Below, piece after piece: positions 45,340-54,567 of a stretch of 64,000 bases of DNA. Position 1 is the first letter of the stretch. Each line of letters opens with the position of its first letter. The notes beneath the pieces are model-generated. The model did not search any database. It was given only the letters and a program-made list of their open reading frames with translations, and had not been told where the DNA came from. Origin of the DNA: Jiella flava (GTDB taxonomy: Bacteria > Pseudomonadota > Alphaproteobacteria > Rhizobiales > Rhizobiaceae). The stretch lies in NCBI RefSeq assembly GCF_017349315.1, contig NZ_JAFMPP010000020.1:1-64000 (forward strand), written 5' to 3'. The translations under genes were made by a program, and so were the position numbers.

Positions 45340-46353
45340 ATGATCAAGCCGGAAAACCTTCTGCGCCCGACGCCCGAAGGGCTTTACTGCCCGCCCGGCG
45401 ACTTCTTCATCGATCCGATCCGGCCGGTCGAACGGGCGCTGATCACCCATGGCCACGCGGATCACGCCCGTCCCGGGAGCGGCAAGGTGCTCGCCACCCG
45501 CCAGACCCTCGACATCATGGCGCTGCGCTATGGCGAGAATTTCGCCCGCGAGCGCCAGGCGGTCGGCTGGGGCGAGGCGCTGCGGATCGGCGACGTTACG
45601 GTATCGTTCCACCCGGCCGGCCATGTGCTCGGCTCGGCCCAGATCGCGGTCGCGCACAAGGGGCTGCGAATCGTCGCCTCGGGCGATTACAAGCGCCGTG
45701 TCGATCCCACCTGCCTGCCGTTCGAGCCGGTGCCCTGCGACGTCTTCATCACCGAGGCGACCTTCGCGCTGCCGGTGTTTCGTCACCCCGATACAGCGGC
45801 TGAGATCGGCAAACTGCTCTTTTCGCTGCAGCATTTTCCCGAGCGGGCGCATCTCGTCGGCGCCTACGCGCTGGGCAAGGCGCAGCGGGTGATCAAGCAT
45901 CTGCGCGAGGCCGGCTATGATGCGCCGATCTATATCCACGGCGCGCTGAAGACGCTCTGCGCCTATTATCAGGATCAGGGCGTCGATCTCGGCAGGTTGC
46001 GCCCGGCGACCGTGGAGGGCGGCAAGAAGACCGATTTCGCCGGCGCGGTGATTGTCGGCCCGCCGTCGGCCTTTGCCGACAAATGGGCGCGGCGCTTTCC
46101 GGACCCGGTGGCCAGCTTCGCCTCGGGCTGGATGCGGGTGCGCCAGCGAGCCCGCCAGCGGGGCGTCGAGTTGCCGCTGATCATTTCCGATCACTGCGAC
46201 TGGGACGAATTGACGGAGACGGTCGCGGAGCTTGCGCCCAGCCAGCTCTGGGTGACCCATGGTCGCGAGGAGGCCCTCGTGCGGTGGTGCGAGCTGCGCC
46301 AGTTGAGCGCCAAGCCGCTGCATCTCGTCGGCTACGAGGACGAGGCCGAGTAG
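45340..46353 (+). CDS. Ligase-associated MBL-fold DNA exonuclease
   Basis: A 337-residue metallo-beta-lactamase/beta-CASP nuclease of the ligase-associated exonuclease family. The metal motif is ALITHGHADHARPGSGKVLAT, with further ligands in PAGHVLGSAQ, VASGDYK and DHCDWDEL, and LWVTHGREEAL at the end. Relatives are normally encoded beside an ATP-dependent DNA ligase and a helicase, forming a repair cassette. No ligase or helicase gene is present next to it in this window, so it is an orphan copy here. Confidence 0.88.
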   Translation: MIKPENLLRPTPEGLYCPPGDFFIDPIRPVERALITHGHADHARPGSGKVLATRQTLDIMALRYGENFARERQAVGWGEALRIGDVTVSFHPAGHVLGSAQIAVAHKGLRIVASGDYKRRVDPTCLPFEPVPCDVFITEATFALPVFRHPDTAAEIGKLLFSLQHFPERAHLVGAYALGKAQRVIKHLREAGYDAPIYIHGALKTLCAYYQDQGVDLGRLRPATVEGGKKTDFAGAVIVGPPSAFADKWARRFPDPVASFASGWMRVRQRARQRGVELPLIISDHCDWDELTETVAELAPSQLWVTHGREEALVRWCELRQLSAKPLHLVGYEDEAE

Positions 46354-46365
46354 GGGCGCGGCGCC

Positions 46366-47742
46366 TTATCGTCGCGCCGTCGATGCCAGCGTGTCGTGCC
46401 CGGGGTCACCGTCGTCCAGCGCATGCAGATCGGCCGCGGCGGAGCGGCTGCCGAGACGCATCGCGGTTTGAAGCAGGTCGCGGGCCTTGTCGCGATTGCG
46501 GGCAACGCCTTTGCCCGTCAGATAGAGCATGGCGAGGTTGCGCGTTGCGGCGGGGTTGCCGCGATCGGCGCCGAGCTGAAAGTAGGCGAGGGCCTTGGCT
46601 GTGTCGCGGGCGAGGCCGTCGCCGTCAAGATGCATCACCCCGAGATAGTTCGCGGCGTTGCCGCTTCCCGACGCCGATGCTTTCTGGAACCAGTCGGCGG
46701 CCTTGGCGCGGTCTTTCGCGGCCCCCTCACCGGCGAAATAGGCTTCGCCGAGCTTTTCCATCGCCACCACCGAACCCGCCTTCGCGGCGGTTGCGAAAAA
46801 GCCGAACGCGGCCGGCCGATCTTCGGTAACGCCGGCGCCGTTCCACAGATCGAAGCCGTAATTAAGGACGGCGACCGTCAGACCCTTCCCCGCCGCCTGG
46901 CGGTGAAGGGCGGCCGCACGCTCAAGATCGCGCTCCGGCCCGTCGGTCGATGCCAGGAGATTGGCAAGATCGTTCAGCACATGGGGATCGCCAGCTTTGG
47001 CCGCTTCGTTCAGCCAGCGGATCGCTTGACGCGCGTCTTTCGCCGCCCCAATGCCCTTGGCGTAGGCCGTCCCGAGCATGGCCTGGGCGGCGGGATCGCC
47101 GGCTGCAGCGGCTTGGCGGAACCAGACGACGGCGCCGGCGCGATCTTCGGCAACGCCCGCGCCGTTCCACATCAGAAAGCCGAGATTGCGCGCGGCCAGC
47201 GCGAGGCCGCCTTCGGCCGCGCGGCGATAAAGCAGCGCCGCCTGGCTGGCGTTTTGGGGGACGCCGTCGCCGGTCGCAAGCCGCACGGCGAGATCGTTTT
47301 CGGCGCGTGTGTTGCCTTGACTGGCGGCGCGCTTCAGGCCCGTCACCGGGGCGACGAGAACGATGGTCTTACCGTTGATTTGGAGCGTCAACCCCCAGCC
47401 GTCGCGGGTGACGATCGCATCGCGAACGGTCCCGCGAAAGGTGTCAGCGCCGTTGAAGTGGACTGCGTCCTTGACGATGACGACCCGGTCGTCGCCGAGC
47501 GTCACCAGTACGCCGCCGGGCGCCGATTGCAGGCTCTTGGAGTCGCCGCCGACGACCGTGACGCGGAGGCCGTCGGTGGTGACGGTGGCGAGCGGTTTTG
47601 CCGCGGCGTGTCCGAGCGACGCGAGAGCACCGAGCGAAAAGGCGAGGGTGATGAGAAGGATCAGCGGTCTCTGGCGAGCGCGGCACGGCGCGGCCGGCCG
47701 ATACCGCGACCGGCGCCTTGCCTGCGGTTGCCAAGTCCTCAT
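46366..47742 (-). CDS. Exported Sel1-repeat (TPR-like) protein
   Basis: A 458-residue protein. The signal or anchor lies at about residues 27-48 (LILLITLAFSLGALASLGHA). A beta-rich N-terminal domain (residues about 50-140) is followed by about seven Sel1-like repeats (for example AALLYRRAAEGGLALAARNLG, AVVWFRQAAAAGDPAAQAMLG). Sel1 arrays are protein-binding scaffolds, often in envelope regulation. The partner is unknown. The frame is open far upstream but overlaps a real plus-strand gene, so the ATG at 47742 is used. Confidence 0.83.
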   Translation of the reverse strand: MRTWQPQARRRSRYRPAAPCRARQRPLILLITLAFSLGALASLGHAAAKPLATVTTDGLRVTVVGGDSKSLQSAPGGVLVTLGDDRVVIVKDAVHFNGADTFRGTVRDAIVTRDGWGLTLQINGKTIVLVAPVTGLKRAASQGNTRAENDLAVRLATGDGVPQNASQAALLYRRAAEGGLALAARNLGFLMWNGAGVAEDRAGAVVWFRQAAAAGDPAAQAMLGTAYAKGIGAAKDARQAIRWLNEAAKAGDPHVLNDLANLLASTDGPERDLERAAALHRQAAGKGLTVAVLNYGFDLWNGAGVTEDRPAAFGFFATAAKAGSVVAMEKLGEAYFAGEGAAKDRAKAADWFQKASASGSGNAANYLGVMHLDGDGLARDTAKALAYFQLGADRGNPAATRNLAMLYLTGKGVARNRDKARDLLQTAMRLGSRSAAADLHALDDGDPGHDTLASTARR

Positions 47743-47824
47743 GGCGGTCTCCCGATTCCGTCGCCAGGGCGCAGTCGTGCGCTGAGTTTCGCGCAAAGCC
47801 TCGCAGCAAAGCGTGAAGCTTCCG

Positions 47825-47933
47825 CTACAGCATCGTGCTTCCCGAACATCGGAATCGATTTTCGGTAAGCACGATGCGTCGATTGAAAGAGTGAGAGCGT
47901 CCTGCCTGCGTCCGATAGGACGCAGGGCGCTCC
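47825..47933 (-). repeat. Dispersed two-hairpin repeat, copy E
   Basis: Reverse-orientation copy with ATCGGAATCGATTTTCGG, AGCACGATGCGTCGATTG and GCGTCCGATAGGACGCAGGG. It lies in the 318-base divergent gap between the Sel1 gene and the dehydrogenase gene. Nothing else in that gap is recognisable. Confidence 0.85.
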
Positions 47934-48060
47934 AAGCCCGCGCTCGGTTGCCGAGCGGCTGAAGAACAGGAAAGAGAGACGTTCGGCCATGGACGACCAG
48001 GGGCCTCATCTGATCTAGAGTGGCGTCGTGGCACCAGCGTAAACTGGAGGAACCTTTTTC

Positions 48061-49017
48061 ATGACGAAGATCGTCTTTCTCGATCGCGAGACCATCGGTC
48101 CGGACATCGAGCTCAGCAAGCCTTCGGGCGCCCATGAGTGGACGGAATATGCCGCGACGCCGCCCGAGGAGGTGGTCGCGCGGCTCAAGGGGGCCACGAT
48201 CGCCGTCACCAACAAGGTGCCGATCCGCCGCGAAAGTCTCGATCAGCTGCCGGATCTGAAATTCATCACGGTGGCGGCGACGGGCTACGACGTCATCGAT
48301 ATCGAGGCCTGCCGCGAACGCGGCATCCCGGTGTCGAACGTGCGCGGTTATGCGGTGAACACCGTGCCGGACCATGCGATGGCGCTGATCCTCGCGCTGT
48401 CGCGCTCGCTGCCGGGCTATCGCCAGGACGTCATCGACGGCGCCTGGCAGACGGCCGGCCAGTTCTGCTTCTTCAACCATCCGATCTTCGATCTGGCGAA
48501 TCGTAAGATCGGCATCATCGGCGAGGGCATCATCGGTCAGGGCGTGGCCCGGCGGGCCGAAGCCTTCGGCATGTCGGTGATGTTCGCCGCGCATAAGGGC
48601 GTCGACGGCCTGGGGCCGCTCTACACCCCCTTCGACGAGGTCATCGAGACCGCTGACATCATCACCCTGCATGCGCCGCTGACGCCGCGGACCCGCAACG
48701 TGATCGCCATGCCGGAGTTCGAGCGGATGCGGAAGAAGCCGCTGATCATCAACACCTCGCGCGGCGGGCTGGTCGATGAGGCCGATCTGGTCAAGGCCCT
48801 CGATCGCGGGTTGATTTCCGGCTTTGGCTTCGACGTTCTGACCAAGGAGCCGCCGGCGGCCGACAATCCGCTTTTGACGGTGCTGGATCGGCCGAACGTC
48901 ATCGTCACGCCGCATGTCGCCTGGGCCAGCAACGAGGCGATGGGCGAAGTTTGGCGGCAGGTGATCGACAGCATCGATCGCTTCGTCACCGGCGATCCGG
49001 TGCGCCGGGTGGTGTAA
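48061..49017 (+). CDS. D-2-hydroxyacid dehydrogenase (hydroxypyruvate reductase-like)
   Basis: A 318-residue NAD(P)-dependent dehydrogenase closely resembling HprA, the serine-cycle hydroxypyruvate reductase of methylotrophs (MTKIVFLDRE, ITVAATGYDVID, QFCFFNHPIFDLA). The nucleotide motif is GIIGEGIIGQGVA. The catalytic Arg is in NTSRGGLVDE, Glu in LTKEPP and His in TPHVAWAS. The likely reaction is hydroxypyruvate or glyoxylate to D-glycerate or glycolate. No other serine-cycle genes are nearby, so a general photorespiratory-type or glyoxylate role is equally possible. Confidence 0.88.
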   Translation: MTKIVFLDRETIGPDIELSKPSGAHEWTEYAATPPEEVVARLKGATIAVTNKVPIRRESLDQLPDLKFITVAATGYDVIDIEACRERGIPVSNVRGYAVNTVPDHAMALILALSRSLPGYRQDVIDGAWQTAGQFCFFNHPIFDLANRKIGIIGEGIIGQGVARRAEAFGMSVMFAAHKGVDGLGPLYTPFDEVIETADIITLHAPLTPRTRNVIAMPEFERMRKKPLIINTSRGGLVDEADLVKALDRGLISGFGFDVLTKEPPAADNPLLTVLDRPNVIVTPHVAWASNEAMGEVWRQVIDSIDRFVTGDPVRRVV

Positions 49018-49049
49018 GGCCGCGGCGCGCTGCGGCGCGCTGCTGCGCG

Positions 49050-50537
49050 TCATGCCGGCAGCCGGACCAGCGCGCGCAGGCCGCCGAGCTGGCTGTCGGA
49101 GAGCAGGATATCGCCGCCATGGGCGCGGGCGATGTCCCGGGCGATGGCGAGGCCGAGACCGGTGCCGCCGGCGTCGAGATTGCGGGCGCCGTCGAGCCGC
49201 ACGAAGGGCTTGAACACCTCCTCGCGCTGGTTCGGCTCAATCCCCGGGCCGTCGTCCTCGATCGCCACCGACAGCCAGCGCGAATCGTGGCTGACGGTGA
49301 GCTGCACCGTCTCGGCGTGGCGCATGGCGTTGGCGACCAGATTGGCGATCATTCGCGAAAAGGCATCGGGTCGCACCGTGACGCGCGGATCGCCATGGAT
49401 CTCAAAGGTCAGCGTCTTGCCCTTCAGCGCGGCTTCAGCCTTATAGCGCTCGATCAGCGGCTCAAGGTCGATCTCGCTGACATCTTCCCCGACCTCGCCC
49501 TTGGCGAAGGCGAGATAGCCTTCGAGCATGCGCTGCATCTCGTCGATGTCGGCGTTCAACTCGTCCTGGTCCTCGCCTTCGCCGAGCAGTGCGAGCTGCA
49601 GGCGAAAGCGGGTCAGGACGGTGCGGAGATCGTGGCTGACGCCGTTCAGCATGCGGGTGCGCTGCTCGATCTGGCGCTCGATCCGGTCGCGCATTTGGAT
49701 GAAGGCGACCGAGGCCCGCCGGACTTCCGAGGCGCCGCGCGGCCGGAAATCCGGCGGCATCGGCTTGCCACGGCCGAAATCCTCGGCGGCGGCGGCGAGC
49801 GCCTGGATCGGCCGGATCTGATTGCGCAAAAACAGGATGGCAATCACCAACAGCACCAGCGAGGTGCCGACCATCCAGACGAGGAAGATGTGGGTGTTGG
49901 AGGCATAGGCGGAATTGCGCCGGGCGAAGACGCGGAGGATGCCTTTGTCCATCCGGATGCGGATTTCGACGATTTTCGAATTGCCGACAGTGTCGATCCA
50001 GAACGGCAAACCGATCTGGTTGGTGATCTGTTCGGACAGGATGCCGTCGAGGATGTTGAAGAACGGCTTGGGGGCCGGCGGCGGCAGCGGGGCCGGCGGC
50101 AGCAGCGAGACGTTGAGGTCGAGGCGTCTGCGGGCGATGTCGAAGACCTGATTGAGATCGGCTTGGCTATCGCTCTCATTGACGAGATCGACGACCGCCG
50201 CGACGTCCTGGACCACGGCCTGGGAAAGGCGCTCGGTCACCATCGCCCAATGCCGCTCCATGAAGACGACGGTGACGACGCATTGCAGCAGAATCATCGG
50301 CGCGAGGATAATGATCAGCGAGCGGGGATAGAGACCCTTCGGCATGTAACGTTGGACGAGGCGAGGGATCGGTCGCAGCGGTCCGCGCCAGATATTGATC
50401 CGGCTCGGCGCCCGATTGACGCTCGCCTCGACGAGACGGCCGATCCGCTCCGACGGCAGTCTGGCACGCAGCTCGCGCAGGGTGAGTGGCCGGCCTGCGC
50501 GCTTGCGGGCGCGGAAAATGCGGTCGATCAGGGTCAT
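49050..50537 (-). CDS. Sensor histidine kinase, EnvZ-like
   Basis: A 495-residue inner-membrane kinase. TM1 is near residues 75-100 (LIIILAPMILLQCVVTVVFM), a periplasmic domain of about 110 residues follows, and TM2 is near 205-230 (LVWMVGTSLVLLVIAILFL). Then come HAMP, HisKA with phospho-His in LNGVSHDLRTVLTRF, and the HATPase domain (NLVANAMRHA, DDGPGI, GGTGLGLAIARDIA). The H-box and overall layout fit the EnvZ group. It lies downstream of the OmpR-type regulator on the same strand, presumably its partner. The signal is unknown. Confidence 0.9.
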   Translation of the reverse strand: MTLIDRIFRARKRAGRPLTLRELRARLPSERIGRLVEASVNRAPSRINIWRGPLRPIPRLVQRYMPKGLYPRSLIIILAPMILLQCVVTVVFMERHWAMVTERLSQAVVQDVAAVVDLVNESDSQADLNQVFDIARRRLDLNVSLLPPAPLPPPAPKPFFNILDGILSEQITNQIGLPFWIDTVGNSKIVEIRIRMDKGILRVFARRNSAYASNTHIFLVWMVGTSLVLLVIAILFLRNQIRPIQALAAAAEDFGRGKPMPPDFRPRGASEVRRASVAFIQMRDRIERQIEQRTRMLNGVSHDLRTVLTRFRLQLALLGEGEDQDELNADIDEMQRMLEGYLAFAKGEVGEDVSEIDLEPLIERYKAEAALKGKTLTFEIHGDPRVTVRPDAFSRMIANLVANAMRHAETVQLTVSHDSRWLSVAIEDDGPGIEPNQREEVFKPFVRLDGARNLDAGGTGLGLAIARDIARAHGGDILLSDSQLGGLRALVRLPA

Positions 50538-50634
50538 CGCCAAGTTTAGCCCGTTTCGATGACACCGCGAAATCGCCGTGCCGATCGTGGGGCACGGGCG
50601 CGGCGGCGGTGATGCTGGCGCTGCGGCGGCTGGT

Positions 50635-51360
50635 TCAGTCGATGTTCAGCCGGTAGCCGATGCCGCGCACCGTCTGCAGCCAGAGCGGATTGGTCGGATC
50701 CGACTCGATCTTGCGCCGCAGGCGATTGATCTGGACGTCAACGGTGCGCTCACCGACGTCGCTTTCCTCGCCAAGCAGATCAAGCCGTGGGATCGTTTCG
50801 CCGGGCTTGGCGGCAAATTGGCACATGATCTCCTGTTCGCGGTCGGTCAGGCGGATGACCTCCGAGCCGCGCTTCAGTTCGCGTCGTGAGAGATAGAAGG
50901 TGAAGGGGCCGAAGCGGACATGCTCCAGTTTCGTCACCGGCTGCTGGCTGCCGCGCTTCAAAATATTGTTGATCCGCAGCAAGAGCTCGCGCGGATCGAA
51001 GGGCTTCGACAGATAGTCGTCGGCGCCGGCCTCCAGGCCCTCGATGCGGTCTTCGGTTTCCGAACGGGCGGTCAGCATGAGGATCGGCGCATCGCGGCTC
51101 TTGCGCACCGAGCGGACCAGGTCGACACCGTTTTCGCCGGGCATCATCACGTCGACGACGACGAGATCGAAGTCGAGACCGCCGAGAATCCGCCGCGCTT
51201 CCGCGGCATCAGCCGCGACCGACACCCGGAACCGACGTTCGGCCAGAAAGCGCGACAGCAGTGACCGGATCCGGCGATCGTCGTCGACGATCAGAATATG
51301 CGGCGCGTCGTCATCGATGGCGTTTGTGGCTTCGGGGAGGATGTCGGCGGATTCGCTCAT
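50635..51360 (-). CDS. OmpR-family response regulator (PetR-like)
   Basis: A 241-residue regulator. The receiver has acidic residues DDD near position 37, phospho-Asp in LVVVDVMMPGENG and Lys in LSKPFDP. The C-terminal winged helix has RELKRGSEVIRLTDREQEIM and VGERTVDVQINRLRRKIE. The ATG overlaps the MarR stop by four bases. A MarR-OmpR pair in this order is called petP-petR in Rhodobacter capsulatus, and the kinase follows here. Confidence 0.9.
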   Translation of the reverse strand: MSESADILPEATNAIDDDAPHILIVDDDRRIRSLLSRFLAERRFRVSVAADAAEARRILGGLDFDLVVVDVMMPGENGVDLVRSVRKSRDAPILMLTARSETEDRIEGLEAGADDYLSKPFDPRELLLRINNILKRGSQQPVTKLEHVRFGPFTFYLSRRELKRGSEVIRLTDREQEIMCQFAAKPGETIPRLDLLGEESDVGERTVDVQINRLRRKIESDPTNPLWLQTVRGIGYRLNID

Positions 51361-51905
51361 TCCGGATCTTTCCAACTGATGTCCTGACGTTCGAACCAAT
51401 CGCGGGCCGCTTCACGATCGGAAGCCATGGCCTTGAGGAAGGCTGCGATCGGTCGCATGTCCTCGTCACTGGTCATGGTCAAAGCCGCATCGATCCGTCG
51501 GACCTGTGCCCGCGACAGCTCGACGGCAAGCTTGCGGCCCTTCTCTGTCGGATAGAGGCGGCGCTGACGCCGATCCTCGTCGCCGGGAATTTGGACCACG
51601 AAATTCTCGTCAATCAGCTGCCGCAGCACCCGCGACAGCGACTGCTTGGTGATTTGCAGGATGTCGAGCAGCTCGGCGATGGTCAGGCCCGGCGCGCGAT
51701 TGACGAAATGCAGCACCCGGTGATGGGCCCGGCCGAAACCGTAGCGGACGAGAATGGAATCGGCGTCGGCCGTGAACTCCCGATAGGCGAAGAACAAGAG
51801 CTCGATGACGCGAAAATCGAGGAGGCCCTGGGTCGGGAGCGGATCGCGAACGATGTCGCAGTCGTTTTCACGGGGCGGCTCGATGCGAACGGCGGAGGTT
51901 TCCAT
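51357..51905 (-). CDS. MarR-family regulator (PetP-like)
   Basis: A 182-residue winged-helix protein (FGRAHHRVLHFVNRAPGLTI, then ELLDILQITKQSLSRVLRQL for the recognition helix, with DEDRRQRRLYPTEKGR as the wing). It is translationally coupled to the OmpR-type gene and divergent from ilvE, as in many alphaproteobacteria. Its targets are unknown. Confidence 0.87.
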   Translation of the reverse strand: METSAVRIEPPRENDCDIVRDPLPTQGLLDFRVIELLFFAYREFTADADSILVRYGFGRAHHRVLHFVNRAPGLTIAELLDILQITKQSLSRVLRQLIDENFVVQIPGDEDRRQRRLYPTEKGRKLAVELSRAQVRRIDAALTMTSDEDMRPIAAFLKAMASDREAARDWFERQDISWKDPE

Positions 51906-51922
51906 AAGATAGGTCAGTACAG

Positions 51923-51951
51923 TTGACGTAATTTGGCTTTATTGTTACACC
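51923..51951 (+). promoter_or_regulatory. Possible ilvE promoter
   Basis: TTGACG at 51923, a 17-base AT-rich spacer and TACACC at 51946 give a good -35 box but a weak -10 box. It lies about 160 bases before ilvE in the divergent gap. This is suggestive only. Confidence 0.3.
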
Positions 51952-52114
51952 GGCATCATGGATGTGGAAACAGCGCGATACCGCTCAGGCGGCACCGAGC
52001 CTCAAAACATTAATCGCCGTCCTTTCACGTTGCGCTCGCCCGTTTTTGCCCGCAGCGTGATGCTACGTCCAACGGCAATCTAGGGAGAGCGTCGGATTCG
52101 ACGCTGAAAACACT

Positions 52115-53005
52115 ATGAGCGCGGTTCCATTTGATCAACTCGAGGGCGAAATCTGGTTCAATGGCGAGTTCGTCGCCTGGAAGGACGCCAAGATTCATGT
52201 GCTGACCCATGGTCTGCACTATGCCAGTGCTGTCTTCGAAGGGGAACGGGCCTATGGCGGCGAAGTCTTCAAGCTGCGCGAGCATACCGAGCGGCTGATC
52301 GAGTCGGGTCGCATTCTCGGCTTCAAGCTGCCTTATGCCGCCGACGAGATCGATGCTGCGACGAACGAGCTTTTGGTCCGCCAGGGCTTCAGCGACGCTT
52401 ACGTTCGGCCGATCGCCTGGCGCGGATCGGAGATGATGGGCGTTTCGGCCCAGAAGAATAAGATCAACGTCGCCATCGCGATTTGGCAGTGGCCGAGCTA
52501 TTTCGATCCAGAGCAGAAGATGAAGGGCATCCGGCTGGACCTGGCCGAGTATTGCCGGCCTGATCCGAGGACCGCGCCGTCGAAGTCGAAGGCCGCGGGG
52601 CTCTACATGATCTGCACGATCTCCAAGCATGCCGCTGAGGCCAAAGGCTATGCCGACGCGCTGATGCTCGACTGGCGCGGTCAGGTGGCCGAGGCGACCG
52701 GTGCCAATGTGTTTTTCGTCAAGGACGGCGTGATCCATACGCCGAAGCCTGATTGTTTCCTCGACGGCATCACCCGGCGCACGGTCATCGGGCTGGCCAA
52801 ACGTCGCGGCCTCGAGGTGGTCGAGCGGGCGATCATGCCGGAGGAGCTGCCGGGCTTTTCCGAGTGTTTCCTTACCGGCACCGCCGCCGAGGTGACGCCG
52901 GTCTCCGAGATCGCTGATTGGCGGTTCACGCCGGGCGAGATCTCCAAGCGTCTGGTCGAGGACTACACCGCCGAGGTGACGCCAAAGCGCGTGGCGGCCG
53001 AGTAG
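52115..53005 (+). CDS. ilvE: Branched-chain amino acid aminotransferase
   Basis: A 296-residue fold-type IV PLP enzyme interconverting Leu, Ile and Val with their 2-keto acids. The PLP Lys is Lys159 in SKSKAAGLYM, the class signature is AEATGANVFFVKDG, and the cofactor Glu lies in FSECFLTGTAAEVTPV. N-terminal HVLTHGLHYASAVFEGERAY is typical of the class. It is divergent from the MarR/OmpR/kinase set and followed by a strong hairpin. Confidence 0.95.
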   Translation: MSAVPFDQLEGEIWFNGEFVAWKDAKIHVLTHGLHYASAVFEGERAYGGEVFKLREHTERLIESGRILGFKLPYAADEIDAATNELLVRQGFSDAYVRPIAWRGSEMMGVSAQKNKINVAIAIWQWPSYFDPEQKMKGIRLDLAEYCRPDPRTAPSKSKAAGLYMICTISKHAAEAKGYADALMLDWRGQVAEATGANVFFVKDGVIHTPKPDCFLDGITRRTVIGLAKRRGLEVVERAIMPEELPGFSECFLTGTAAEVTPVSEIADWRFTPGEISKRLVEDYTAEVTPKRVAAE

Positions 53006-53029
53006 GCCTCGCCCTTTATCGAACGAGGA

Positions 53030-53071
53030 GCGGCCCGAAGAGCGACAGGCTTTTCGGGCCGCATCGCTTTT
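53030..53071 (+). terminator. Intrinsic terminator after ilvE
   Basis: Arms GCGGCCCGAA (53030-53039) and TTCGGGCCGC (53053-53062) pair perfectly over ten bases around a 13-base loop. ATCGCTTTT follows. It lies 25 bases after the ilvE stop and ahead of the next gene. Confidence 0.7.
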
Positions 53072-53112
53072 CGCCCCCTGATCGCCCATTGATCGAAGGA
53101 TGCCGCAAGGCC

Positions 53113-53793
53113 ATGATCCCCTGGGAGCATTTGCAGACCGCCGCCATTCCCGGCGATACCGGCGAATTGCGGCTGATGCGGCGTGGCAGCGAATTGTCGA
53201 TCATGCTCGGTGCCAACGAGCTGATGAACAGCCGGCTCAGCGGCTCCGAGGAGGCGCTTGCAACGCTCGCCCTCGACGCGATCGCCGACAAGCCGGCGCC
53301 GGTGATCCTGATCGGTGGGCTCGGCATGGGTTTTACGCTGCGCGCCGTTCTGGCGGCTGCGCCGCAGCGGGCGCGGATCGTCGTCGCCGAGTTGGTGCCG
53401 GATATCGTCGCCTGGGCGCGGGACGAGATGGCATCGATCTTCGGCGGCTGTCTTGATGAGCCGCGGGTTGAGATCGTTATCCGCGACGTCGCAGCGGTAA
53501 TCGCGGCCGAAACAGCGAGGTTTGATGCGATCCTGCTCGATGTCGACAACGGCCCCGACGGGCTGACCAGCGCGGCGAACGATCAGCTCTACGACGCCAG
53601 CGGCCTCGGCATCGCGCGACGGGCGCTGAAGAAGGGCGGCGTCCTGGCGGTGTGGTCGGCCCATCCTTCGCCAAGCTTTGCCGCTCGTTTGCGCCAGACC
53701 GGTTTTGCGAGCGAGGAGCATCGGGTGCGCGCCAACCGCAAGGGGCGCGGCGCCAAGCATGTGGTCTGGCTCGGCATCAAGCCGGGCGGCTGA
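53113..53793 (+). CDS. Spermidine synthase-like methyltransferase-fold protein
   Basis: A 226-residue Rossmann-fold protein of the polyamine-synthase-like group. The cofactor motif is VILIGGLGMGFTLRAVLAAA, then IVVAELVPDIVAWARDEM and FDAILLDVDNGPDGLT. The N-terminal beta-domain of true spermidine synthases is reduced to about 50 residues. Such short forms are annotated as spermidine synthase-like, and their substrate is unknown. The ATG at 53113 is preferred on alignment. Confidence 0.7.
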   Translation: MIPWEHLQTAAIPGDTGELRLMRRGSELSIMLGANELMNSRLSGSEEALATLALDAIADKPAPVILIGGLGMGFTLRAVLAAAPQRARIVVAELVPDIVAWARDEMASIFGGCLDEPRVEIVIRDVAAVIAAETARFDAILLDVDNGPDGLTSAANDQLYDASGLGIARRALKKGGVLAVWSAHPSPSFAARLRQTGFASEEHRVRANRKGRGAKHVVWLGIKPGG

Positions 53794-53885
53794 TCGGTTG
53801 TGCCTGGCGCCCGGCCGTGACCCGGCCGTCGGCCTGTTCTAAACAGAGGCGACGATCCCTGTTTCTCTCGCCTATCGAGGCCAAC

Positions 53886-54527
53886 TTGACTCAACTCAGC
53901 GCTCAGATCATTCCGGTTACACCGTTTCAGCAGAATTGCTGCATCCTCTTCGATGCCGACGACAAGGTGGGGGTGGTGATCGATCCGGGCGGTGAGGCCG
54001 ATCACATTTTCGCAGCGGTCAAAGAGCTTGGAATCGATCTGACGGCGATCTGGCTAACCCATGGCCATCTCGATCATGCCGGCGGCGCGATGGATCTCAA
54101 AAGCCTGGCCGGCGTGCCGATCGTCGGGCCACATCGAGACGACCAGATGCTGCTCGAATCGATCGAAGAACAGGCGATGATGTTCGGCGCCGGCACGGGG
54201 ATGAAGAACTGCGCTCCCGATCGCTGGCTGGAGGAGGGCGACAGCTTGACCGTCGGCAGTCATGTATTCGAGGTGTTTCACACGCCCGGCCATGCGCCGG
54301 GGCATGTGATCTTTTTCCACCGGGCGGCCCGCTTTGCTCACCTCGGCGACGTGCTGTTTGCCGGCTCGATCGGCCGGACCGATCTGCCTGGCGGTGATCA
54401 CGCGACACTTTTGCGCTCGATCGAGGACAAGGTGCTGCCGCTCGGCGATGACGTTGGTTTCCTCTGCGGCCATGGCCCCGGTAGCCGTATTGGCGATGAG
54501 CGACGAACCAATCCGTTCCTGCGATAA
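53886..54527 (+). CDS. MBL-fold hydrolase (glyoxalase II-like)
   Basis: A 213-residue metallo-beta-lactamase-fold protein. The metal motif is WLTHGHLDHAGGAMD, with further ligands in HTPGHAPGHVIF, FAGSIGRTDLPGGD and LCGHGPGSRIGDE. The TTG start at 53886 follows a GAGG stretch. The length and motifs fit the YcbL/GloB2 group, which hydrolyses thioesters such as S-lactoylglutathione. The exact substrate is not determined. Confidence 0.88.
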   Translation: MTQLSAQIIPVTPFQQNCCILFDADDKVGVVIDPGGEADHIFAAVKELGIDLTAIWLTHGHLDHAGGAMDLKSLAGVPIVGPHRDDQMLLESIEEQAMMFGAGTGMKNCAPDRWLEEGDSLTVGSHVFEVFHTPGHAPGHVIFFHRAARFAHLGDVLFAGSIGRTDLPGGDHATLLRSIEDKVLPLGDDVGFLCGHGPGSRIGDERRTNPFLR

Positions 54528-54567
54528 GGCTGTGGCCGGGTGGCCTCAAGCCAACCGGCACGCGGGC

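Noticed and set aside
46366..49053. An 895-codon minus-strand open frame
   Set aside because: Only the part downstream of 47742 has Sel1 repeats and a signal peptide. The rest overlaps the well-supported plus-strand dehydrogenase gene and repeat E.
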